The notes under the pieces are model-generated. The model saw only the letters and a program-made list of their open reading frames with translations, made no database searches and was not told where the DNA came from. The position numbers and the translations under genes were made by a program. Positions 13,241 to 23,515 of a DNA stretch of 64,000 nt are shown here, one piece after another. This DNA comes from Sabethes cyaneus (lineage: Eukaryota; Arthropoda; Insecta; Diptera; Culicidae), in assembly GCF_943734655.1 (NCBI RefSeq), contig NC_071354.1:75925838-75989837 (forward strand), written 5' to 3'. Numbering within the stretch: the first letter of the stretch is position 1; each line of letters begins with the position of its first letter.

Positions 13241-13405
13241 CCCGCCCAGTTAGCTCCGGAGTACGATGCTGGTCTAACAATCTCAACTGGGCGGGGCCGC
13301 TATTGAGGCAATAGGATCTTTACACTAGCCCCGTAGTTTTCCTGTACTCTAATATCCGGTTGCGAAATCTGTCGATAAAGAAGGGTTAAGTTCTGAAGCA
13401 CGTTT
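13241..13405 (+). repeat. SINE-like repeat, B-box region missing
   Basis: Shares the block GTACGATG(C/G)TGGTCTAAC and a downstream block around TCTGTCGATAAAGAAGGG with the SINE-like copy at 63161-63375. It lacks the segment that holds the B-box-like GTTCGAATC in that copy. The left end is GC-rich and self-complementary (GCCCAGTT and AACTGGGC around 13244-13292). Assignment to a tRNA-derived mosquito SINE family is inferred from style. Confidence 0.5.
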
Positions 13406-13518
13406 ATACCCATGGCTTTGCTTTGCTTTTGTGTAACAATTGACTCTTGTAAATTCTTGTTTGCTCTTTTGATTCTCACTCTGTAGTTTGCTCTCCATTC
13501 TAAGTGTACCAACAAATT

Positions 13519-15558
13519 TAACCGTTATGTGTTCGGCTGGGTACCCGGGTACCTTTTGAGACTTTATAGCCTCGAAAAACAAGGTTTACGACAACTCAGC
13601 CAGCTAAAACTCGTAGAATGCTCCTAACTAGTGGGAATAAACCATTTGTCATCAAGAGACTGCCTGTAGCAGCAGGGGGGGGGGGGGTCGAAGGGAGGGC
13701 CTTCGAATTTTTTTACCACATAAGTGTTCGGATGGGTACCCGGGTACCCACCGAAATGAAATGCTTCTAACTTTATCAATTCTTGACCAATTTTGGATCT
13801 TGAACCGTCAAAAGATTGGAAAATTTGTCTATTTTTAGAGCATGAGACTTACCAAGCCTGGGACCACGTCTGGTTCCCGTAAATCCGGATCTCCGGGACC
13901 ATGTTCCGGATCCAAAACAAATGTGTACAATTGTCAATAAAACCACACAATATTGGTATCAAAATTCATGAAGTCACTCCAGGAGTTGATGTTTATCCAT
14001 TTTGAGTCCATTCAACTTATAGTCTTTGGAATGGCCACCCGGAGCAAATTCCTGTGGGGCCTTACGGGACCGCTAACATATTTGGATAGAAAACCCTAGC
14101 AATATGTATATCAAAATTCACGAAATCACTCCAGGAGTTGAAATTTATCCTTTTTGAGTTCAGTTGATGACATGTCCTCGGAATGGCCATTCTGCGGCAG
14201 GTTCCTGTGGAGCCTTATGAAACCATTAACATGTTTGGATAGAAACCCCAGCAATATGTATGTCAAACTTCATAAAATCACTCCAGGAGTTGATTTTTAT
14301 CCACTTTGAGTCCATTTGATGAGTTGTCTCCAGAATGGCTATTCCGGAGCAGATTCCCGTGGGGTCCTATGAGGCCACTAGCATGTTTGGATAGAAACCC
14401 TAGCAATATGTATGTCAAAATTCATGAAATCACGCCAGGAGTTCATTTTTATCCATTTTGAGTCCATCTGACAAGTTGTCCCCGGAGTGGCCATTCCGAG
14501 CACAACTCATCAAATGAACTCAATATGGATAAAAATCAAATTCTGGAGTGATTTCATGAGGTTTGATATACAACCTGCCGAGGTTTCTTTTTATATCAAA
14601 CAAGCTAGTGGCCATATCGGGCCCCTCGGTAAGTTACTCCGGAATGGTCATTCCTAGAACAACTCGTCAAATCGACTTAAATGGAAAAAAATCAATTCCT
14701 GGAGGGATTTCATGAATTTTGACATACATATTGCTAGGGTTTCTACCCAAACATGTTAGTGGCCTCAGGGCCCCATGGGAATCTGCTACGAAGTGGCCAT
14801 TCCGGGAACAACTCATCAAATGGACTCAAAGTGAATAAAAATCAACTCCTGGAGTGATTTCATGAAGTTTGACATACATATTGCTGGGGGTTCTAACCAA
14901 ACATGTTACTGGTCTCATAGAGTCCCACAGGAACCTGCTCCGGAATGGCCATTCCGGGGACAGCTTATCAAATGAACTCAAAATGGATAAACCTCAACTC
15001 CTGGAGTGGTTTCACGAATTTTGATGAACATATTGCTAGGGTTTCTATCCAAACATGTTACTGGTCTCATAGGGCCCCACAGCAACCTGCTCCGGAATGG
15101 CCATTCCGAAGATAACTCGTTAAATGGACTCAAAATGGATAAACATCAACTCCTGGAGTGATTTCATGAATTTTGATACCAATATTGTGTGGTTTTATTG
15201 ACAATTGTACACATTTGTTTTGGATCCGGAACATGGTCCCGGAGATCCGGATTTACGGGAACCAGACGTGGTCCCAGGCTTGGTAAGTCTCGTGCTCTAA
15301 AAATAGACAAATTTTCCAATCTTTTGACGGTTCAAGATCCAAAATCGGTCAAGAATTGATAAAGTTAGAAGCATTTCATTTTGGTGGGTACCCGCCCAAG
15401 TAACAATCTGGATTTTATTACACTCTTATGATGGCATTTAAGACCAAAATTGGTCTTGAAGACCATTATAAGAGTACAATAAAACACACATTGCTGCTTG
15501 GGCGGGTACCCATCCGAACACTTATGGGTGTTTAATTTCCCGTACACATAACGGTTAA
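13519..15558. mobile_element. Foldback-type element with long inverted repeats
   Basis: The outer ends match as inverted repeats: TTAACCGTTATGTGT near 13522 and its complement near 15544-15558. Inside them, AAGTGTTCGGATGGGTACCC near 13724 is complemented near 15508-15527. From 13736 to 15392 the two arms are complementary for about 800 bases, with a centre near 14567. Each arm holds tandem sub-repeats of about 152 bases marked by CTCCAGGAGTTG: starts near 13978, 14130, 14283 and 14435 on the left, and five inverted ones near 14543, 14690, 14842, 14995 and 15147 on the right. No coding capacity was seen. The left side has an extra 180-base segment (13545-13725) including a run of 13 G at 13675-13687. 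This fits a nonautonomous foldback element; the transposase family is unknown. Confidence 0.8.
15393..15507. mobile_element. Small palindromic MITE nested in the foldback element
   Basis: About 113 bases interrupt the GGGTACCC tip of the right arm, which is uninterrupted in the left arm. The insert starts CCCAAGTAACAATCTGG and ends CTGCTTGGG. Its two halves are imperfect inverted repeats that both include CACTCTTATGATGG or a close variant, meeting near ACCAAAATTGGT. CG flanks it on both sides and the target is itself palindromic, so the exact target duplication is ambiguous. Confidence 0.75.
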
Positions 15559-16082
15559 GGACTTCTTGTTGCCTTACAGGATTGAATCGAAGAATCTAGG
15601 GTACGGGAGGGCATTTTCAGCCCATTAACCAGTAGCCTGAACAATATGCAGGAATTACGTTGAAACTATATTCATTCGAGACAAGATTTTTATATCAGGT
15701 GATAGAATAATATTTACTGAATATCGGCGTGTATTTTGGTCTTAATGAAACGCTACTGAATTTGAGTTATAGACGCGAGAAATGATGAAGTCGCTGCGGC
15801 TAAATTGAGCCCATTTTCTATAGTGGTGTCTGTGCTGTTTAAATCCGGCAGGCCGAAATAGCCTGCAGGGATTAGATGCTTTTCAAAAACAGATCAAAAG
15901 AGAGACCGATGGATAACGTGTCGGTATTGCCTACATGTCGGCTCATTGAAGTTAAGTAGTTTTGCAGATCATAGGGCAATTTTGTATTCTTCCGTGATAA
16001 AAAGAAGTGGAATTGTTCTGTGATACCATGTTCACAGTACTGTGTGATGATGGTTTGGAAAATACATAATTATGATCACGTT
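15559..16082. other. Noncoding stretch
   Basis: No coding signal or recognised repeat between the foldback element and the TA-flanked element. Open frames here are short and without motifs. Confidence 0.4.
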
Positions 16083-16613
16083 TAGGGGAGAGTAGTCAAC
16101 AGTGAGACAACAGGAACAGTGAGACATCGGGAATAGCTTCGCCATAAAACATACAAGACCCATGATATTTTCCTGCAACGTAAAGTTTGTGTATCTATAT
16201 CACATAATACAGTTTGAGAAAAATTTGTTAATTTTTTAGTATATTTTTCAACAAAAGTCGTTTTTGGGGGGGTCAAAGTAAATTTTATTGCGATCATTTT
16301 CAGGTGATTTTTAACGGCAAATCGCATAACTAATCCAAATTAAATTTACAAATGGCATCTCATAGGAATGAGAGATAAAAATAAAACATATAAGACCGTC
16401 GAATTGCTTGCTAACACCACTATTTCACTATTTCTTATAAAACATTCGTATTGGGAACAGTGAGACAAACAGATGTGGGTAATCTTCAAAAAAAAAATTT
16501 TGTGTTGAGTTGTAAATCAATCCACATAAATTGATTGTAAATGAGTTCTGAAGTGTAAGTTGAAGGTCAGATAACCAGGATTGGACATTTATCTATACCT
16601 ATAAAGAAGGATT

Positions 16614-16647
<34 letters not shown>

Positions 16648-19094
16648 CGTATGTTCCTTATAGAATCGAAAACTACTGAACCAATCGGCATGAAAATATG
16701 CATGTAGAGGTTTTTTGGGGCCAGGAAAGGTTTTAGTGATGGTTAGAAACCCCTCCCCCCACTAAGAGGGGGGGCTCCCATACAAATGAAACACAAATTT
16801 CTGCATAACTCGACAACTAATCAAGCAAATAGAACAAAATTTGGCATGTGGGTGTTTTTGGTGACAAGAATTTATTCTATGGTAAATTGAGACCGCTCCC
16901 CTCTTAATAAGGGGAATTATAACTCCTCTCCTCTTTAAAAGGGGGGGGGGGGGGCTTCCATACAAATTTCCTCATAACTCGAGAACTAATCAAGCAAATG
17001 GAACCAAATTTGGCATGTGAAGGTTTTCGAGGGCAATAATATTTTCTATAGTAAATTAGGACCTCACCCCACTTTAAGAGGGGGGGCTCCTGTACCAAAG
17101 AAACACAATTTTCCTCATAACTCGAGAAGTGATTAAGCAAATGGAACCAAATTTGGCATGTGGGTGTTTTTGGAGACAAAATTTTTTTCTATGATGAATT
17201 GGGACCCCTACCCGTTTTAGGAGGGGGGGATCCTATACACATGAAATACAAATTTCCTCATAACTGAAGAACTAATCAAGCAAATGGAACCAAATTTGGC
17301 ATGTGAAAGTTTTCTAGGGCATGAATATTTTCTATGGTGAATAAGAACCCCTCCCCACTTTAAGAGGGGGGACTCCTATACAAACGAAATACAAATTTCC
17401 TCATAACTCGAGAACTAATCAAGCAAATGGAACAAAATTTGGCACGTGGGTGTTTTTGGAGACAAAATTTTTTTCTATGATGAATTGGGACCCCTACCCA
17501 CTTTAGGAGGGGGGGCTCCTATACAAATGAAATTCAAATTTCCTCATAACTCGAGAACTAATCAAGCAAATAGAACCAAATTTGGCATGTGGAGGTTTCT
17601 GGAGGCAAAAATATTTTCTATGGTGAATTAGGACCCCTCCCAACTTTAAGAGGGGGTGCTTCTACACAAATGAAATACAAATTTCCTTATAATTCGAGAA
17701 CTAATCAAGCAAATGGAACCATATTTGGCATGTGGGTGTTTTTGGAGGCAACCATTTTTTCTTTGATGAATTAGGACCCCTTACCTTTTTAAGAGGGGGG
17801 GGCTCTCATACAAACGAAATACAAATTTCCTCATAACTCTAGAACTAATCAAGCAAATGGAACCAAATTTATCATGTGGGTGTTTTTGTAGGCAAGAATA
17901 TTTTCTATGATATATTTTCTATGGATTTCCCCACTTTAAGGGGGGGGGCTCCAATACAAATGAAAAACAAATTTCCTCATAACTCGAGAACTAATCAAGC
18001 AAATGGAACCAAATTTGACATGCAAGTGATTTTGGACGCAAGATTTTTTTCTATGGTAAATTGAGACCCCTCTCTTCTTTAGAAAGCGAGTTATGGCCCA
18101 TCTCCCCTTCAAGAGGGTGGGCTTCTATACAAATGAAATGCAAATTTTCTCTTATCTCGAGAACTAATCAATCAAATGGAACCAAATTTGGCATGTGGGA
18201 GTTTTAGATGACAGAATTTTTTTCTGTGGTGAATTACGACCCCTTCCCCTTTTAAGAGGGGAGCTCCCATACAAATGAAATTCAAATTTCCTTATAACTT
18301 GAGAACTAATCAAGCAAATGGAACCAAATTTGGCATGTGGGAGATTTTGGAGTCTTGAATTTATTTTACGATAGCTAGAGACCTCTCACCCCTGTGGTAG
18401 GGGGATATGGACTCTCATACAAATAAAACAGACATTTTTGCGAAACTCAAAAACTAATCGAACTCGAGAAATTCGAGACTCTTCCATAAAACATTAGTCA
18501 ATACAAGACCACAAAAACTATCTATAGTAACACTAGATCATTCAGGAAGAGACGGTCGCGAGTGTTGCCGGTAACCCGCCGTCGGATGCGCCGCCCACTG
18601 GGGGGCTTGCAAAACTCGAGATTGTGACAAAGATCATCCGAGATTCATGATTTATGTACAACACAGGTTAATTTGTGGCAATACGAAGTTTGTCGGGTCA
18701 GCTAGTATGAATATAAATGTAGATGTGAGAAAAATCGCAATTTTCAATAATGCACAACAATAATGTATCCTTTATGCACAAAATAAACAGTACGACTTCT
18801 AAACTATTCTTTGTAACCAAAAATATGGTTTAAGTTTAATTCTAATATGTGTCTCAGTATTCAATACTCGTTGTCTCACTCTTCCCACCTACTGGGGAAC
18901 AGTGAGCCAAAAAGACACTTTCACATTTGCGTTTGTAACTATTTTATCTTTTAACCAAAAGGGCTGAAACTTTTTTTCAGACAACTAGAAGGATATACCT
19001 TTCAAATGGATTGAAGACCACGTTGGTAACTATCACCAAAAAATTTTTAAATTTTTTGGAAGAAAAGTGTCTCACTGTAGACGTCTCTCTCCTA
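16083..19094. mobile_element. TA-ended inverted-repeat DNA element, split by a Helitron-like insert
   Basis: The left end reads TAGGGGAGAGTAGTCAACAG and continues with TGAGAC. The right end, complemented, reads TAGGAGAGAGACGTCTACAG and then TGAGAC. These are imperfect terminal inverted repeats of about 25 bases. The motif GGGAACAGTGAGACA recurs inside, near 16450 and 18897 (the latter with a change). Outside the Helitron-like insert (16592-18705) the element is about 900 bases without an evident transposase, so it is probably a nonautonomous DNA transposon. The superfamily is not determined. Confidence 0.6.
16592..18705 (+). mobile_element. Helitron-like repeat, copy 1
   Basis: Begins TCTATACCTATAAAGAAGG after an A and ends GTCGGGTCAGCTAG before a T, matching the Helitron rule of TC...CTAG ends inserted between A and T. 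A (CTGT)n run follows the start (16616-16646). The body is about a dozen diverged tandem modules of roughly 145 bases, each carrying AACTAATCAAGCAAATGGAA or a variant, ATTTGGCATGTGGG and a G-rich tract. There is no helicase or Rep sequence, so it is nonautonomous. A clear hairpin just before CTAG, expected for canonical Helitrons, is not obvious, which lowers certainty. It splits the element at 16083-19094. Confidence 0.65.
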
Positions 19095-19231
19095 CTCGTT
19101 CTAGAAACTAAACAACTGCAGCGGAGAATATGATCTCCCTTGAAGAATTCGGGTTTAAGTAATTATTAAATAAATTTAAATATTTGGTTGCTTCGTTGGC
19201 AAGGAGTACATATAGGTTACCACTCGCTTTA

Positions 19232-20152
19232 ACGGGTGGCAACTAAAATTTTGGAATTTTTTTCTTAAGCTGTAAAAAAAGACAAAGATACATGAAGAAG
19301 ACCTGATTTACCGAAATTAAAGATACATTATCCATTGTTGAAAAAAAATTAGTGTACATTTGAAACAATCCGTAATCGGCTGTTCAGCGAAGCTTTCGTT
19401 TGACGTCGAAACAGGAGCGTTGTACGGCCTTCTTGTCAACTTTACGAATGCATCTCTTGAATGTACCAATCAACTGTTTGCAATTCGTGGCTCTCCAGTT
19501 ATTTTTGTACACCAAGGAATTCAAAATCCCGAAGAAATCTTCGATTGAGCGCACTGAGACAGATTTTTCGAGTCGTGGTTCTTGGGTAAAAATGGGATCG
19601 AATGGGTATTCAGGAACGATTGTGTTTTTTGGCGTAATGCGATGATGCTCTATTCGGCCAAAACACGTATTGTCCATCTGCATGATGTTTTTGTAGAAAC
19701 GGGATCAAAATTTTCTCATAACATTCATCTGGTGCATCTTAATTGATAGCCAAACCAGAGGACTTGTTGTTGAAGAAACGAGAAAGAGAACGATGTCCTT
19801 GTGTGTCCATAATTTTGGCTGGTCTTCCACTAACTTGCTTGCGAATAGTTGTTGGGCATCTTAGGATATGGTAAACAGTCGAAGCCGCAACATATTTGCT
19901 TTTTAAATGTTGTACCGTATACTTTTTGCCGAGATTGCTGTTGCAGTTCGTTGAAGTGTACAACGCGCTCTCGGAATGCTTCTTGTTTTGACGCCATTTT
20001 TATCAAAACTGAGCAAGCATAAACAAAATAAAAATATTAACAAAAAGAGGAGAAAGAGAGCTAACACATACATACTCTCATTTCTCTCTTAGCTCGTTTG
20101 TTGTTGAGCATAAGGGCCGCGAAAAAAATCCAAAATTTTAGTAGCCACCCAT
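19232..20152 (-). mobile_element. Defective Tc1/mariner-type transposon
   Basis: Terminal inverted repeats match closely: ACGGGTGGCAACTAAAATTT at the left, and ATGGGTGGCTACTAAAATTT when the right end is complemented. TA dinucleotides flank both ends (19230-19231 and 20153-20154). The minus strand carries a broken transposase: an N-terminal part starting MASKQEAFRERVVHFNELQQ at about 19998, a helix-turn-helix-like segment near 19930-19750 with KSKYVAASTVYHIL and SGRPAKIMDTQG, then a catalytic region with FWPNRASSHYAK near 19660-19625 and SIEDFFGILNSLVYKNNWRA near 19560-19490. About 920 bases is short for the family, so internal sequence is missing. In related transposases the FWP block is followed by an Asp; here it is Asn. 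Confidence 0.85.
19380..19998 (-). pseudogene. Mariner-family transposase pseudogene
   Basis: Broken coding sequence for a DDE/D transposase that would cut and paste the element ending at the flanking inverted repeats. The start ATG is near 19998 on the minus strand. A frameshift follows about 25 codons in, a stop follows the SLSRFFNNKSSGLAIN block near 19741, and most of the central catalytic core is absent before FWPNRASSHYAK. The C-terminal part continues in two frames: one reads KNTIVPEYPFDPIF and the next SIEDFFGILNSLVYKNNWRA, then CFDVKRKLR near 19390. Frameshifts, stops and the Asp-to-Asn change at the FWP block all mean no active enzyme. The ITmD37E-like group is my best guess from C-terminal style. 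Confidence 0.8.
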
Positions 20153-20154
20153 TA

Positions 20155-20670
20155 ATTATTTATTTATTTGGCTTTCTGTCTTGAATCGGCATTACCGTCA
20201 AAAGGGGTAACTTGTATCAGCGGGGTAACTTGCAACAACGTTATATCGGTCGAAACTCACAGCGTGCACAAATTCATTGTTATTTTTTCGTCTGTAAAAT
20301 GTTTGTTTTACCCACAAGTCCTTCAAATAAAAGAAGCTTTACATACATTTTTTAAAGTAAAGTGAATAAGAGCGAAGCGAAATAATTGATTTATGATGAC
20401 TAGTTTTGTTTATTCTGCTTGTTACCACATTATTCGTTAAGGGGGGACCTTACTCTGGAAAGTCGGACAAATCGAATTTTTTTGTTTTGCATTTTCGAGA
20501 CGCTTACACCTTCAGAAATGTCATTCCAAAAGGATTTTTTAATATCTGATCTCAAACCATGTTTCTTTAGCTGGCGGTACGTGTATCTCAGAATCTAGTG
20601 GACCGATTGGGCTGACATATTTTTTGAAATAATATTTAACGCGATTTTGTATGTTGGATTTACAACGCGT
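20155..20670. other. Noncoding stretch with a possible TTAA-type element end
   Basis: No coding pattern. At about 20439 the sequence TTAAGGGGGGACCTTACTC resembles a TTAA-flanked transposon end, followed by AT-rich DNA. I could not find a matching second end, so this is only noted. Confidence 0.3.
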
Positions 20671-20946
20671 AATGCGGTACTACCCTTAAGCGCGTTATGT
20701 AATATGAGATGCTTCCAGTGCTCCCAGTATGGGCACAAAGCAGTTAATTGCAACAACACTGTGTGCTGTCCTAAGTGTGCTGAAGGACATCCTGTCGGCC
20801 AATGTTAAGCAAACACCGAAAAATGCATTAATTGCGTTTCTCTAAACGAACAGCAAAAACTATCGCTCGCTGAGCATTTGGATGTAAATCATGCATACTG
20901 GAATACAAAATGCCCACTGTATCAAAAGCGTCTCAAAAAATCATAG
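20671..20946 (+). pseudogene. Retrotransposon gag-like zinc-knuckle relic
   Basis: A short frame encodes CCHC knuckles of the kind that bind nucleic acid in ORF1 (gag) proteins of Jockey and I-type LINEs. The first knuckle is CFQCSQYGHKAVNC (C-x2-C-x4-H-x4-C). The second is CPKCAEGHPVGQC with a three-residue spacer, and it is followed at once by a TAA. A third, imperfect one follows (CINCVSLNEQQK...H...C) before the ending KCPLYQKRLKKS and a TAG at 20944-20946. Upstream coding sequence is lost. The CR1-like elements elsewhere in this window use a PHD-type finger instead, so this probably belongs to a different LINE that was joined to the CR1-like fragment downstream. Confidence 0.7.
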
Positions 20947-20989
20947 CATAGCAACTGACTGCATAGCATAGACTGCATAGGCTCAAAAC

Positions 20990-22480
20990 GACGAGTACGA
21001 TGGACCATTTACTACTACTAATCTAACAGACGACCGGAAGCCTTCCGCCGCTCCAACGACCTCCGCACTCCCAATTACTGACGACAACGTGGGATTATTT
21101 ACGCCATCAGGACGCATCGCCTACGGTACTAAGGGAGTTCCTGAGCCACCCGACCAAGTCGTGCTTGCTGATAGTTCATTTCTACATATTCGACAATCTT
21201 TCGATAATTCCTGCCAACAAAGTCATCCTGGCCCTTCGGTCGGGGTTAGTGACGGGATCTCCCGACAATCAATCTCGGGCAAGTGTGATGCTGTTTTGAA
21301 CTTAACTTCTCCTGATCCTTCGATTGCTTCCAGTTTGTCTCAACCAGTTTGCCCACGCGGGATGCTTTGAAATTGGTATTATGGAAGCCCTCGATTCCTC
21401 AGCCACAATTGCGCAATTCCTGCCAGCGGCCAGCAGTCGTCCAAGCCCTGTGTGCTGGTGTGGTGACAGGGTCTTCCAACCCAGTTATGCAGGCAAGTGC
21501 AATTGTAATCCGGACATCACTTCCGCGGATGTATTTCCCGTTTCCAGCTTGGAACCTCCACGTGCAGGGAGTTTTGTTTCGGAGCTTTCTGCACATGCCA
21601 ATAACGTGGATGTTATTTGTGCATACTATCAGAATGTGCGAGGTTTAAGGACCAAAGTGAACGACCTATTCCTTGCATCTAATGTCTGCAACTAGGATGT
21701 AATTATGCTAACTGAAACCGGTTTGGATGGCTGCATCGATTCTCTTCAGCTGTTTGGAACAACCTTCCACGTGTATCGTTGTGATCGTAGCTCGATGAAT
21801 AGTGCCAAAAGTAGTTTTGGTGGCGTATTGATTGCCGTCACTCAACAGTTCCCTAGTTCGCTGGTTAACGTAAGACATGGAAATTGTCTCGAACAAGTCT
21901 GTGTTACTGCTGTCATCAAAGGAATAAAGTTTTTGCTTGGTGCAGTTTACATCCCTCCTGACAGAAGTAATGTGGTCAAGTTTATCGATGAGCATATTCT
22001 CTCAATCCGTGAATTACGTGACAAGGGGTCTTCAAAAGAAAGAATTCTCATTTATGGTGATTATAACCAACCACAAACTTCTTGGTTAAGTGGAGAGAAT
22101 GGAGTACAGTTCAACAGTTCTCTCCCGCTTCCTGCTGCTAGCGCTGCTGTGGTCGATGGATTTGAATTCCTGAACTTGAAACAAGTTAATTCACTGCGTA
22201 ATAATCTCGGACAAACACTGGACCTCGTTTACTGCCTTGCTGAACAATAGATCGTTGTGCGTCGGGGCATTTCTCCGCTACGTCCTGTTGATCTTCCCCA
22301 TCCTCCATTGAATTTATTCTTGCCTATACTGGTCAGTTTCGAAATTGCGCCTCTGAACTATCGTCGTATTAACTTTGATGTTCTTGTGGACCATATTTTG
22401 TCTCTGGATTGGGTTACTTTATTAGACGAGATCGATGTGAATGGTATGGTATTGTGGTTTTGCGATGCTATTTGCACCTG
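20990..22480 (+). mobile_element. CR1-like LINE fragment: linker and endonuclease
   Basis: Plus-strand copy of the CR1-like family carrying the ORF2 linker and endonuclease. The linker shows two tandem modules: one around 21170-21290 (QSHPGPSVGVSDGISRQSIS, then GK) and one around 21375-21500 (GIMEALDSS, SSRPSPVCWCGDRVFQPSYA, then GK). A frameshift lies between them. The endonuclease starts with ICAYYQNVRGLRTKVND near 21616, then MLTETGLDG, VYRCDRSSMN, FLLGAVYIPPDRSNVVKF and LIYGDYNQPQTSWL. The frame from 21324 is shared by all later parts and is broken by stops at 21693-21695 and 22248-22250. It ends near 22480 before any RT motif. In the GDYN block a Tyr replaces the Phe seen in other copies. 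Confidence 0.75.
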
Positions 22481-23008
22481 ACTGAGTGTAAGTGAGTTGT
22501 GAGTGAGTGAGTTCAAGTTTTTTTATTTAAATCTTTCACATAAAACTGCTAAAATTTGAAAATTACAGAAATGCGTTTTGTTCCGCCCTTATAAAATGGT
22601 AAATATCTCAGCGAGATTTGAAGATACTGTGGGGGTTGAATGCCCTTGGTACAATATATCGCTTATGCCAGCATCAGAACATGTCTCGCGCTATATACCA
22701 TCTCGGCAGCGTTACACTATGCCGCCGATGCGACGAGCTGTCTAAATAGTTCGGTGCATCGTCGTGTCGGCAATCATCGTTGTCGTCTAGATTCCGACCG
22801 CGTTCAAAGACCTGACTGCTAAGCAAAGTCAGTCGTATTCAGTTGACTAAATAAAGGCTTGGGCGATTCTTTGTGGCTGTAATTTAGACTCTGCACAGCT
22901 CTACGTTGCTGCATAGCTACGTTGCTCTGAGACACTGTTCGATACCCTGTTTGACGTTTATTTAAATGAAATTTCAAAAGTTTTAAATTTTTGCCGAATT
23001 CAATAAAC
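22481..23008. other. Noncoding stretch
   Basis: Starts with a short GTGA-rich run near 22480-22510 at the end of the CR1-like fragment. No coding signal, RNA gene or repeat family was recognised in the remainder. Confidence 0.4.
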
Positions 23009-23020
23009 AAATATGACTCC

Positions 23021-23503
23021 CGAATCTTCAAACGAATTCAAACGTGAAATCCGTACTGCTATATGCCTGCAAAACGTGGTGCGTCTCTGCGGAGACACAC
23101 CAAAAACTGCAGGTATTCATTAACCGGTGCCTGCGATACATCATTCGTGAATGGTGGCCTGATAACTGGATATCCAATGAGGAACTCCATCATCGGTGTC
23201 ATCAACGGCCGATAGCCACAGAAATTCGTGAACGTAGGTGGAAGTGGATCGGACACACCTTGAGGAAAGGAGCGAACGAGGTTTGCAGAAAAGCACTCGA
23301 CTGGAATCCACAAGGGCAACGTAGAAGAGGCAAACCCAGAGGCTCATGGCGACGGAGCTTAGCCAACGACATCCGGGCTGTAGACGAGAACCTGTCCTGG
23401 CGACAGGTAAAAGCCATGGCGGGTAACCGTCAGCAGTGGAGATCTCTGACTTCATCCCTTTGTTCTGCCGGACCGGCGGACATGGACACATAAGTAAGTA
23501 AGT
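23021..23503 (+). mobile_element. 5'-truncated LINE insertion with (TAAG)n tail
   Basis: A short recent-looking insertion flanked by a perfect 12-base direct repeat AAATATGACTCC at 23009-23020 and 23504-23515. It carries only the C-terminal end of a LINE reverse transcriptase protein, open from about 23044 to 23493: KSVLLYACKTW, INRCLRYIIREWWPDNWISN, RRWKWIGHTLRKG, LDWNPQGQRRRGKPRGSWRR. The 3' end is a TAAG repeat (23490-23503), as expected for target-primed insertion of elements with microsatellite tails. The C-terminal motif style differs from the RTE-like copies here, so it is a separate LINE family whose clade I do not assign. Confidence 0.85.
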
Positions 23504-23515
23504 AAATATGACTCC

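Noticed and set aside
17446..18064. Repeated 60-residue open frames beginning MGVF...DELGPLPTL on both Helitron-like copies (also 53723-54337)
   Set aside because: They recur only because the DNA modules recur. Each ends at the module boundary, the period is not a multiple of three, and the opposite strand is equally open.
16592..18705. CRISPR-like array of regular repeats
   Set aside because: Repeats are about 145 bases, diverged and without short unique spacers, the context is eukaryotic, and the ends fit a transposon.
20439..20457. piggyBac-like TTAA terminus
   Set aside because: A TTAAGGGGGGACC start alone is not enough; no matching opposite end or transposase was seen.
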